Source: Cryptomeria japonica | Taxonomy: Eukaryota; Streptophyta; Pinopsida; Cupressales; Cupressaceae | Direction of reading: 5' to 3' | NCBI RefSeq assembly: GCF_030272615.1 | Contig: NC_081413.1 | Span: forward strand, 144,002,476 to 144,066,475 | Length of the DNA stretch: 64,000 nucleotides | Shown here: in pieces, positions 53,801 through 64,000 of the stretch | Layout: each line of letters opens with the position of its first letter | Position numbering within the stretch: position 1 is the first letter of the stretch | Translations under genes and position numbers: made by a program | Notes under the pieces: model-generated | The model's database searches: none | What the model was told of the DNA's origin: nothing | Seen by the model: the letters and a program-made list of their open reading frames with translations, nothing else

Positions 53801-54643
53801 CTAACAAAAGGCCAAGGTAGAGCGAAGGTCCTCATCCTCTAGGAGTCTAGTATTGAAGATGAAGGAAGGGGGTCTAGAGGAGATGGGGGGACTAGCTGGA
53901 GAGAGGTCAATTCCCATTATTATTGGGTGGTGATCTGATAGGGTAAATGGGGAGACAAGATAATGATCTCCATTAGGGTCTTTGTCAATCTCAAAGTGAC
54001 ATTTATTGAAGTAGAGTTTGTCCAGTTTGCAGTAGATCCTTTTATTCAACTGTTGATAGTTACACCAGGTGTACCATATAGTGTTCAACTGGTATTTTCT
54101 TCCAACAATAGGGTCAATAAGGTATAATTTTTTAATCATTCTATCCCATTATAGCCTTTCCATTCCCTTCCATTCAAGTTTGTTGCCACCTTTTTTGTCA
54201 TTGGCTGATTCAACCATATTGAAGTCCCTCCCAATAATCCAAGGGATATCTTCTAGCCCTGCTAGCCAGTTCCACAATTCTCCCCTTTCTCTGTAGTCAT
54301 TCAGGGCATAAATAGAGCAAATTCCAAACTTCTAGTTCCCCATTTGAATAGAGACCCATATAGCCCTAACACAGGGGGATTGCCCCCAGTTAACCACTTT
54401 GTTGGCCCATTTAGGACTAAGGAGTATGGTTGTGCCTCCTTTTCCTTTGGTATGGTTAGTGTAAAATGAAGTAGCCTCCCTCCAGATACATTTGAGACCA
54501 ATTCGCAGGGTAAAGCCCACAACTTTTAGCTCTTGTAAGAGGAGGCAATCCATATTCTTATGTGCATTAAGAAATCTCTTTATGATGTATTTCCGATCAG
54601 GGGCCTCAAGGCCCCTAATGTCCCAAGAAATTATTTCCAACAT
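53801..54643 (-). pseudogene. LINE endonuclease domain
   Basis: It begins MLEIISWDIRGLEAPDRK, the standard start of plant LINE ORF2 with the usual Asn of NVRG replaced by Asp. LLLQELK (catalytic Glu), GGTTILLSP and later a DFNM motif, then DHHPI near the end, are recognisable across frame breaks. At least one frameshift (about 54340) and one stop divide it. The endonuclease nicks target DNA for target-primed reverse transcription; this copy cannot work. Confidence 0.82.
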
Positions 54644-54873
54644 GATTCACTTAGTTGGGAAGGATCAGTTTGGGATTTAAATCCCTCAAAACATTTGGGC
54701 CAATCCTCTTTATTTGTAATATTGGTAGCATCAAATGCAATAGAAGAGGAGGGTCTACCTCTCTTTTTCCTTGCCTCAGAAATTTGTTCAGGTCCTAGGG
54801 ATTCCTTCCTGGTAGCACTATCTTTATTGTTCTTAGGAGATCTCTTCCTTCTAGTTTTCTCGTTTTTAACCAT
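54631..54873 (-). pseudogene. Basic segment upstream of LINE endonuclease
   Basis: About 80 codons rich in Lys, Arg, Ser and Pro (KNEKTRRKRSPKNNK, KKRGRPSSS) overlap the start of the endonuclease frame. This is the typical tail of plant LINE ORF1. The 5' end of the element follows at 54891. Confidence 0.6.
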
Positions 54874-55264
54874 AGTAAATCCATCCTGAGTGTTTCACCT
54901 TTTATATTCTTATTTCACCTTTTATATTTATGCAATAGGAGTAGTTTTAGCTTAGATAACCAATCTCAATGCAAGCATGTAAGGTATAAACTGAGGTTGA
55001 AGCCAAAGTTGAAGATTTATTTCCTTTCCTTGGTATATTTTCATTGAGATATCTACTTCATGTAACAACATCAATCCATGAGTAGGTCTAAAAATCATTA
55101 GGCACTGTTAAGGTTTACCCACCTTGGTTTTAAAGAGCCAAAAGTGCAGAAGATTGTAATCTTAGTGACTGAATCTTGTTCGTTGGCTAGATCTAACCTT
55201 AGACTTGTTGATAGGAATGTGGCTAAATCCTTAGGGTTTAGGGATCTGTTGATTTGGAAACCAA

Positions 55265-56200
55265 CAAGACAGTGGTGCTTGGGGTGACCTTGTCCTTAGA
55301 GTTTTGGATGTAGATAAAAATATACTTTTGGGATCAAGATGTTGTTATAATTGTTTCCTTGAAATTTTGTTAAAAAGGTGTCTGACAATGGTGCTTGGGG
55401 CAACCTTGTCCTCCAATTTTGTCTTCTACAAAAGTTGGTTTGGTGTGTCTCTATCCACTCTTCTCGAATTTGTATTTGTTGTCTCTATATCCTATCACCT
55501 ACATGTACAAAGGAGGAAAATGGTGTTGTTGATGGGGTTTTGCCTAGGTTAAACCCTAGTTTTTGGAAGTAACCATGTAATCGAATTGAAACTAGAAGGA
55601 ATACTCTAAATTCAAATGATAAATATTATACCTTGATATGAAAAGACATAAATGAATCAAACATAAACACATACTTGCATGAGGATTGTTGCAACTTGTT
55701 GCTCCATAATGCTTGAAGGATATGGTGGGGTGAAATGACATCTTGATGCTATATGGATGTGAGTGGATTATAGATGGATAGTTGATGAAGATGAATTGAA
55801 AGAATTCTCTTATATAGGGCTCGCAAGTTTCTCATAAATCAGGCCAACCTTCAATGGTCATATTAAGACATTGACATCAAGAACCAACTGGCAAAAACTA
55901 GGCACTCATATTAAAAATTGGGCCCAATTTTGAGGGACAAGGATGATTTGAAGAACGCTTGAAGGATATGGTGGGATGAAATGATATCTTGATGCTATAT
56001 GGATGTGAGTGGATTATAGATGGATAGTTGATGAAGATGAATTGAAAGAATGCTCTTATATAGGGCTCTCAAGTTTTTCATAAATCAGGCCAACCTTCAA
56101 TAGTCATATTGAGACATTGAGATCAGGAACCAATCGACAAAAACTAGGCACTCATATTTAAAATTGGGCCCAATTTTGAGGGACAAGGATGCCCTAGATG
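55265..56200 (+). repeat. Dispersed repeat, copy 2, with 247-bp tandem duplication
   Basis: The first 375 bp match the repeat at 38740-39170. From 55711 a 247-bp unit beginning 'gcttgaaggatatggtggg' is followed by a second, diverged copy from 55958 to about 56191. Each carries a TATA-like TTATATAGGGCTC (near 55810 and 56057). A duplicated LTR promoter region is likely. Confidence 0.65.
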
Positions 56201-56428
56201 CCCTTGTCTAGGAAAAGGTCACTCCAAATGCCCCTGTCCACCCAAAACATGGTGAATAAGTTATGGATAATATGCATGCAATCCCAAGAAAGAGGTTTAG
56301 ATCACCATGTAAATATATGACATCAGTTTTGCAGTACAAAGGCCAAGAATAGGCTTTATAAGAGTTGACAGGAAACACACTAAGGCGAGGGCATAAAAAG
56401 TAGTGTAAAATTATACAAGGTTACAATT

Positions 56429-57442
56429 TGTGATGCTACAAAGACAATATTTTACTTGTTTAAAAACTTAGCAAGCACAACAACAACAAACACACAAGAT
56501 ATACACAATTAAGAACACAATATTTACGTGCAAATCCTTTCAGGGAAAAACCATGGTGAAGGATTGCTTGGATCTACTATTTGAATCTAGCCACCACAAA
56601 AATAAAACTCTTACAAATATTTGTAGGCACCAACCCATTGGTGACACCAATCCTTGCTACTAAGCACAAACTTAGCAGGAGACACCAATCTGTTCTATTA
56701 GGAGGCACCAACATCCAAATGAAAAAAACTTTCATTTTCCCGAATATTGCTTCTTCAAAGCATGACAATCATGAAAATATCCTTCACAAAAATTTCTTAT
56801 AATTCTACTTATAAATGTGTTATAGATATCCTTGAAATTATGCTATAAATCTATTAATCTCCTTGAAAGTTTGTTATAAATATGCTTCAAGATTTGTTAT
56901 AAATCTTCTTAAAATACAAATGCATTTCTTTAATTATTTGCCTTATTTAACCCCAAATCATCTTGCATTTATACCACCTTCCGACCTCTTCACCCAAGAG
57001 AGGTGATCCTACCAAGGAGGTCGACCACATGAGAATAAATAAACTTATTTAATTTCCCCAAGAGGGGCTATCACATTAAGGAGGTCAATCCATTTCTATG
57101 AGGCACCAAATAAATCAAATCAAACTTTCCACAATAGAGGTCATCCAACTTATTGTATTTAAATTAATCGCTAAAGACTTATGAGATTTAATCATCTTTA
57201 ATTAAATTAATTCCAACACTGATGGGTAAAGATTGCCACCTTTTTATTTAGATTCATTCTAGCACTATCTTCAATGAGGGGTCGGTCCATTTTTGGTCTT
57301 AATTATTACCTTGAAATATATGATTAGTGGCCTTTGGCCTTTACACCTTTAAACCCAAAACATTACATGTTTGATACTGGAAATATGATGACAACAATTT
57401 CCTCTTCTCACTTTGACATCAATAAAAACAATATTTCCAACA
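56429..57442 (-). repeat. Probable solo copia-type LTR, minus orientation
   Basis: Read on the minus strand it begins TGTTGGAAATATTG at 57442 and ends with the block common in plant copia LTRs, 'ccatggtttttccctgaaagg' followed by 'atttgcacgtaaat', closing near ...GCATCACA at 56429. No internal region adjoins it on either side, and no convincing target duplication was found, so the ends are approximate. Confidence 0.6.
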
Positions 57443-60100
57443 TTCTGAACACGATGGTTTCTATATAGCTAAGTCATAAATATGGATCACTAAGGTGAAA
57501 AACCCCATACATAATATTTTGAAACTATTTTTGGGATTTGTACGATATTATCCAATCAATGCCACAAGCTTATGTCATAATACACAAAAACTTGTGGTGT
57601 GCAAGTTTGCGCAAACACGCTTTAACACCAAAAAAAACAAGAATTAGCAACATGCTAAAAGATGCATGTTATATTGCAACAACAACATACTAATTGACTA
57701 GTGTAACAATATGGAGATGTCTTTAACAATCCCATGTGTGTTATAATATGCTACATGATAAATCATTAGATCAACATAGTTCTGGGTTCCTCTCTTCCAA
57801 TGTCATTTTATATTATATATCCATTTGGGTTGAAGACACGGTTATGCTAAATAAAATAGGTCATCAACAAATTAAATATCAATCCAATCTCTTCTCCAAA
57901 ATTCACTCTAATAGTCCTCATGCCAGATAAATCTTGTTTGAGATACTTCCATATAGACTAGAATACACTTTGAAAAATTACATTTTAGCATGAACATGTC
58001 CTTTGTTGTATTTTCATAGCCTATAGAACTTGCCCAAAGTTGTATAATACTTCCTCAAAATTGATTTAAATTTTGGTTATTACTATGTTAATGGTAATTA
58101 TAATGATGCTTAAAAGAAAACTTAATGAGTAAAAAGATGGACTATATGAATGGTTGACTATGATTTTTAGTTTAAAAAATGTGCAGTATAAATTTCATTC
58201 TTGGACCTTTTTTTATCTCCTTAATCATGTTTTACTAATATGGCATATTCATCTTCAAATAGACTTGGGAGGACCATTCTTAGCCTATTGTTTGTATCAC
58301 AAGTACCTTGTGTTGGCATAAATTCCCAACTAACTCAATCAATTGTATACTCGATACCACATAGATATAGTACATAGATCACACATTTGATCATTCAAGG
58401 ATACAAAGTATATCTATAGAATATTTAACTCATTCAAGAGAGGTAAAATTTGTACAATCTTCTAAATATCTAGAGTCTTAGACTTATGGACTTCTATCAT
58501 GAGTTCATCCATGTGCAATGAATATATTCCATTGGACACTTGTCTAATAATACGAATTTAAGGAGTTCAAAGAATACATTCGTGTCCAACAAGTGTTGGC
58601 CATTATAGACATTGCACTACCTTCAGATATTCACATTATATTAAGTATCACATGCAATACTCACATAACATGGAGACCCAATCATATATCACTTTTAAAT
58701 ACTTTAAACTATATTCCACACATGAAAAAAAATATACCCTATCATGTGAACTATAATTACAAGGAAGGAACCATCATTCATTCAAATCATAAGCTACTTC
58801 AATTTCTACAACTATAAAGAAACTAGATAATGCACACTATACGAATTGGATAATCTACTACTTGTTTCCCTTGGACCTCAAACAAAAGAATAGAAAAGAC
58901 AATAAGGTCACAAATAACTTATCTCTCTTATCAAAATAACAATAAAAAGACGATAAGATATCCACTAAATTCATGGATATTCCTTTTCAAGTTTAATCAA
59001 TATATATATTCTTGCAAATCTGTAATGCATATTAGATTAATACCTATTTGAACAATTGTAGGGGATTAAACTAAGAATTAAGTACAACTATGACAACTGT
59101 AGATAATTTAGCACCTTAAAATCTTTATACAAATATTAACATGCATACATAGATTTCTACACTGATTGCATCTTCAATTAACACTCCAAAACATGATATG
59201 AAACATGTGTTTCATGAATGGTTATATACTCCGAAATATAACATTTAATATAAGAGTTGTTTACACTAAAATGAGTCATTTACAATTGTGTAATTGTAAA
59301 AGAACTAATTTATTAGAAATGTGGAAAAATGTAGTAATATTACTATAAAATAGAAAACCTTGCATATTTGTATATTGCTTCCTATTCTTTTGTAAAGAGT
59401 TGGCTTTTAGAGAGGGGATTTGAGAGGAAAATTGGTTTTGAGAGGCAACGAGGAAGGTTTTGAGTTTCTCCCTTAGACCATGCTTAAGTGAATATGTTCA
59501 TTGTGAGAATAATGAGAAGATTTTTTATTTTTTCATTCATGTGTATTGTTCAGTCAATATGTTGCATATGAGTATTTTCAAAATTTTAGGTATTTCAATG
59601 GTAAGCCTAGTATTTGTCTACAGTCCACATGCACCTTAGGCGAGTCTAGTTTTTTTTTCATGAAAAGTAATAATCATATGTACAATGTTTGGCTAGTTGA
59701 TGTAGAGGAAGGACTAAAAGTACATTCAACCTAAGTGTTCTTCAAGATTCAACCAAGACACCAAGGACAAACCAAGGCCTTCATTCCTAGACCTCTAACA
59801 TTAGGTCTACTTGAGTAACTTTTGGGAATACTGACATATGACAACACAATCAAGTTTTACAATCTATCTTAAGGTTCTTGTATCCAGGGACAACTTCATT
59901 TCTTGTACCATACTTGGCCAACAAACGAGATTCAGTTATGAAACTAAAAATCTCCTGCACTTTTGGCTCTATGAGACCAAGGCGGTAATACCTAAGTAAT
60001 GCCAAAATGACCTATAGCTTCAAATACTAAAGGCATTACATAATACAATAGCTCATCCCAATGAAACTGTACTAAGGGAGGTGGATAAATTCCTATTTTT
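57443..60100. other. AT-rich DNA, nothing recognised
   Basis: There are only short chance open frames. No terminal repeat, domain or array was identified. Confidence 0.5.
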
Positions 60101-63100
60101 GGCTACAACCTTAGTCTATAAATACCTATGCACTCATTGAGGTTGGGTTTCTACACTAATCCTACTCCCAATGCAGAAAATAAAAGAGACTTGGAAAATA
60201 GAATGATTCTGAAAATCTGAAAATAAACATTAACCGGTGCCTTCATTTACCAGGCAGCAGAGTCCACTTTTAGTTTGCAGCCTTACACTCAAGTAGCTTG
60301 CATTGCAACCAAAGAGATCTAAGCATCAATGCCCATCAGCTTAGTTTTCCTGCAATCCTGCTTAATAATCCTATAGGAAAAAGACATTACTCATCATCCT
60401 ACAGTTTAATCTCTTCCTTGAAGAGAAGCAAAAATAGAATGAACACCATACTTAATGGGACAAAACATGCAATCCTTGATTGTATATTTCATAAGTAACA
60501 CTATTACATATTGGAGACAAAAGCAAGAAAACCACTATTCATTACTTGCACTGTTGATTACAAATCCTTAAAACCTAAAGCATTCACAAGCTGAAAATAT
60601 ACATCTAACTGTCATTTAGCCCTGCACTTTACATAGCTTACTCATGGAGCAGAAATCTGGAGCAAAACTAACTCCTAAGACTAAAACTAAACTAAAAACT
60701 AACTACGAAACCGAGAATGAGAAAAGAAAAGAACCAAAAGATGCATCAAAATCCTAGGGAAAACCCTAGAATACCTTTCATTGGTTCACACATTTCTCAG
60801 GAATCTAAAATTCTTGCCTCGAGATCTGCACGTCATATCCTTGGATTTGATAAATTTTAAAATCTGCACTTTGCCCATTGGCTGTCCTTGGTCTTCACCT
60901 TGAGCCTAATGAAGATTTCTTGAAAATATGGAAAATCTCTCTACAGTAACTTGTCAATTTCAAAATCTGTCCATTTGCCAAGACTTCCTAATTTTAGTAG
61001 GTTGTCCTACTTGTGCCAGGAACTCACTTTTCTATCTCAGCCCCAAAACTGAAAAATTTCCCCTTTTGTGGAACTCAATCCTTTCCCTTTACTGGGGTTC
61101 TCCCTGTGGATTAAAAATGGAAAATTTTGGGCTGCTTCTGCTGAAATGACCCGTCATTTACATTTTCTGCATATTCACCCTTTTGGTAAAAACATTTCAT
61201 TTGGGTGAGAAAATGTTAACCCTTTTACATGAAAATAATAATCCCTTCACCAATGAAGTCTGAATTTTCATATCGTAAAAAGTCTCCTTTCTGCATTAAC
61301 TGGGCCACGTAAAATAAATTCTCTCTTTTGCAAAATAATACTCACTCACTCCTTTAATGTTTGCATGGAACTCTTTGGTAAAAGGACTTTACCATCTTTA
61401 CCCCACTTTCACCTTTTCTATGTGGATGTCAATTGTCAATTTACCCAGTCTTGATTTTTTTAAAAACATTTCCACTTACTGGGTGAAAATATTTTATCCT
61501 GAAGTTTTATAAAATCATCAAATGATTCACAACTTTTAACATCTGCCCAGGCAATCTCTCCAAATTCTTATTTTGTAAAACTTGGCCCCCTCATTACCAT
61601 CACTAATGCTGCTTATGTTGCTTTGCTTCTGCTTTTGTAAAACATATATTCAGTGAAAACAAAATGAATATGATTTTACATACTTCTTTTCACTAGACAA
61701 TCTTACCTGTAGAAATAGTTTGCCTTTGAACCTCTCATCGAGAGTCCTTCGCAAAAATGATTTCACCTAGAACAGAGAATGTGATTTTTCTCATTTATTG
61801 CACCCTGATTTAACATTCACAATCTCCATGTGAATATTTGCTTTCATCTTAATAAAAGTAAGTACATTATTCCAACAATTTGACCACTCTTGTGAAATCA
61901 TCACTTCCTACCTTGCTCATCACTGCTCTAGCCAAGAATCACTTGAGCACCTCCTTTTTCACTTCGGCCCCTTCTAGAAAGTTGGTTTCCTCAAACATAA
62001 CCTCATTGCATTACCATTGAAGGCATCTTATTCATCATTTCATTTTTTTTAGACTGTCACTGGCTGATGGTTTGAAGCTTTGAACTAGGGAAAGCACTCA
62101 TATTCAGCACATGTTTAACAAATGCTCACACAATTATAATGCCTTGCATTATTTATGAGGAAGGCACATCATGTTTTCCAACTGCCATTCAATATCCTCA
62201 TACACCCATTTGAGGAAACACCGTCCTCCAGCATCTGGTTAGCACACCCATCGTGCCCAACAAAAGGCTAGTCGCTTAAGCTAACTCATAGCCACAAATT
62301 CTGAATTGTGCCTCTTCCCTAAATGTTGCGTGCATACCTAGCACATTCTGGCAGTTGCAATGACCTGTTCAACATCTCCCATTTCAGGTACAACATACAT
62401 GGAATGACATTTAAGAAACATGCCCAGGCATCTATCGTTTTACTCTATTCAACGTGGTGCCAAATAGTATCTCATTATCCTGACAGGTTGAAAAACTGCT
62501 CATCAAGACTCCATACACAACACAGTATGCCTTTGAATCATTACATTACACAATACCCGCTCTTGCGATGGCCCATATTGTCAAGAAATTGCCCTCAGAC
62601 AGTCACCGGTTGTAGATAAGCCTCAGTCGATGCTGCACTTCCAGCGCAAAACCCATATTATCATTGTTGATTCATTGTGAAGGGCCTAGCATTCCATTTG
62701 TTGTTTAATGGGTTTCATATTTGCTTATTTGCTTTTGGAATACTCCGATCACTTCAAAACAACGAGCTCGGCTTCACACTTCACATACATGTCTACTATG
62801 GCAGAATTAATTTCGCACTCCATCCATTGACAGATCAATCTTTGTCATCATGAAATGAAAACGTTTAGGCAAAAGCAAAAATCCATTAAGTAGACTGTAG
62901 CCGAGTGTGCCTCCATTCACACACTATGCCGCGACCCACACTCTGAAATGACACTCATATTCAATGACTTCAATGTGTAAGTACCTGCGAGACGAGAAAA
63001 TGGGTATCGAATCCCCAGTTGATGTTGTCTGTAAACAAAGACATCTGCAACACATCGCCTTAGCATTCAAATCTTTCCCCTCACCATATCGCAGGTTAAT

Positions 63101-64000
63101 GAGGCATTAGATCTTTCCTGTAACAAATTGCTCACCACGCACCCACATGATGCATTAAGATCAGCAGACAAAGAGTAATGCTCCTTGCACGAAGCTATGT
63201 TGCATACATTCAATATCTGCAAATTAAAAATATTTTGAACCCCAATTTCGCGCAAACCATATATTTCCAAATCATAACCTCTATTTTGAAAATTTGATGC
63301 TTCTTGCTTTAGTGATTTCAGCCTGGGCCTTATTTATGTTGATTACTTCAATTTTCCATTGGTTTCCTCTCTCAGACATTGAGAATGCTTGCTACTATTT
63401 CTCAAAATACTGCGCAGTATTCCTCCCTGTGATCTGACACTCGTCTTTGGCTTACCCTAATTCCATTTTCCTGCATAGGCGCTTGCCCTAACTTCCATTC
63501 ACGCATATTTCCTTTTTCATTTGCCCTAAAATTCTGCTCGCCTTTGGTTTATGTTATCCTGCATCATGCTTGTGAAGCCCCTTGGCATCACGTGGGGGAA
63601 ATCTTCCTTTACACCCCGCGTGATTTCTTATCCCGCGGGGTACTTATTTTCCTTTTAGATCTGGCGCGGGGTAAGCAAAAAGAGCTCCTCCCAGCCTTAA
63701 CTTCTTGCCCCGTGTGACCTTAATATGTGGTGTGGACCCCACGCGGGGTAATGGGACTTCTTTCCCATCTCTGTGCTTGTCTTAGTCCGCATTGCTTTTC
63801 TAAACAAGCTGGGAGTTGTGTGGGATATAACCATTTCTCTTCACGAGGCACGAATTTCATAGGGATGCCTTTGCAATGTCTTCGTGGAGAAGGAGATTTT
63901 TTCCTTTAAAATTCCCCCATATGTGCGAAATTCATTTATGTGGGGCCCCTCTTTTGCTTAAAGGAAATATATTAAACTTACCATTTGTTATCTTGTGGGC
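60101..64000. repeat. Repeat-like AT-rich region with late GC-rich inverted motifs
   Basis: No gene is seen; the frame at 62323-62619 has no family resemblance. Drifting words recur (for example 'tgggtgaaaatatttt' variants between 61180 and 61510), as in the long LTR-like repeats at 1.5-6.2 and 18-22.5 kb, and an AAACCCTAG-type motif occurs at about 60760. 63589-63750 has clustered CCCCGCG/CGCGGGG words. Probably another long LTR of that kind, running off the right edge. Confidence 0.4.
63589..63750. repeat. Cluster of GC-rich inverted motifs
   Basis: Five copies of CGCGGGGTAA or its complement, some degenerate, lie in alternating orientation: CACGTGGGG and CCCCGCGTG (63589-63624), CCCGCGGGG (about 63632-63640), GCGCGGGGTAAG with CTTGCCCCGTGTG (63664-63717) and CCCCACGCGGGGTAAT (63737-63752). 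They could pair into several hairpins. Confidence 0.55.

Larger units (their letters stand above)
43430..54891 (-). mobile_element. LINE (L1-like), 5'-truncated, split by a 7.9-kb insert
   Basis: On the minus strand from right to left: a basic tail before ORF2, apurinic endonuclease, RT and the C-terminal domain, then a short A-tract (plus-strand T-run, 43428-43434). A 17-bp target duplication GTTTCACCTTTTATATT is exact at 43413-43429 and 54892-54908, proving both ends belong to one insertion. The element is truncated within the region upstream of the endonuclease. LINE sequence is missing between about 45940 and 53790, where a foreign insert lies. A possible 6-bp duplication AATCTG (45934-45939, 53791-53796) marks that insert. 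Confidence 0.88.

Noticed and set aside
62323-62619. 98-codon plus-strand frame as a gene
   Set aside because: No domain, composition like the surrounding repeat DNA, no supporting exon structure.

Overview
This is nuclear DNA from a plant with a very large, transposon-rich genome, most likely a gymnosperm and probably a conifer. That reading rests on a normal plant gene whose short exons are separated by introns of up to 22 kb packed with nested LTR retrotransposons, and on plant copia primer sites matching initiator tRNA-Met (TGGTATCAGAGC). The species assignment is inference.

The one host gene I can identify is isochorismate synthase (ICS), on the minus strand, entering at about 35.9 kb and running leftwards out of the window. 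Six coding exons can be joined in one open frame of 379 codons: 35883-35575, 35486-35286, 30388-30132, 7972-7855, 7692-7576 and 7421-7287. The rest of the chorismate-binding domain must lie beyond the left edge. Intron 2 is 4.9 kb, intron 3 is 22.2 kb and intron 6 is more than 7.2 kb.

Layout: 1-1545 Ty3/gypsy gag-protease-RT fragment; 1546-6196 long minus-oriented LTR-like repeat; 7287-7972 ICS exons 6-4; 8890-13247 a 5'-truncated copia element flanked by a long direct duplication and holding a nested solo LTR; 13.5-15.2 kb tandem duplications; 15783-17487 a non-autonomous LTR element; 17.5-22.5 kb more LTR-like repeat; 22508-28887 a complete but dead copia element (minus strand) with target-site duplication; 30132-30388 ICS exon 3; 30911-31610 a 350-bp tandem duplication; 35286-35883 ICS exons 2 and 1. 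Upstream of the gene: a LINE relic (36.5-37.1 kb), a repeat shared with 55 kb, a palindrome array (39.6-39.9 kb), a coiled-coil ORF remnant (41.6-42.4 kb), and a 5'-truncated LINE (43430-54891, 17-bp target duplication). The LINE is split by a roughly 7.9-kb insert carrying a decayed ORF of about 1,000 codons, itself split by a second non-autonomous LTR element (49747-52661). A solo copia-like LTR lies at 56.4-57.4 kb, and the right end is AT-rich repeat DNA with GC-rich inverted motifs at 63.6-63.75 kb.

The most unusual signal is structural. Two different copia elements carry, between the end of pol and the polypurine tract, arrays of short hairpins with two alternating hairpin types. Their loops are conserved and their stems change in a compensatory way (23500-23896 and 9925-12148). 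A third palindrome array lies in an LTR-like region at 39586-39895. I know of no described function for these. All calls are by eye; no search, folding or alignment was run.
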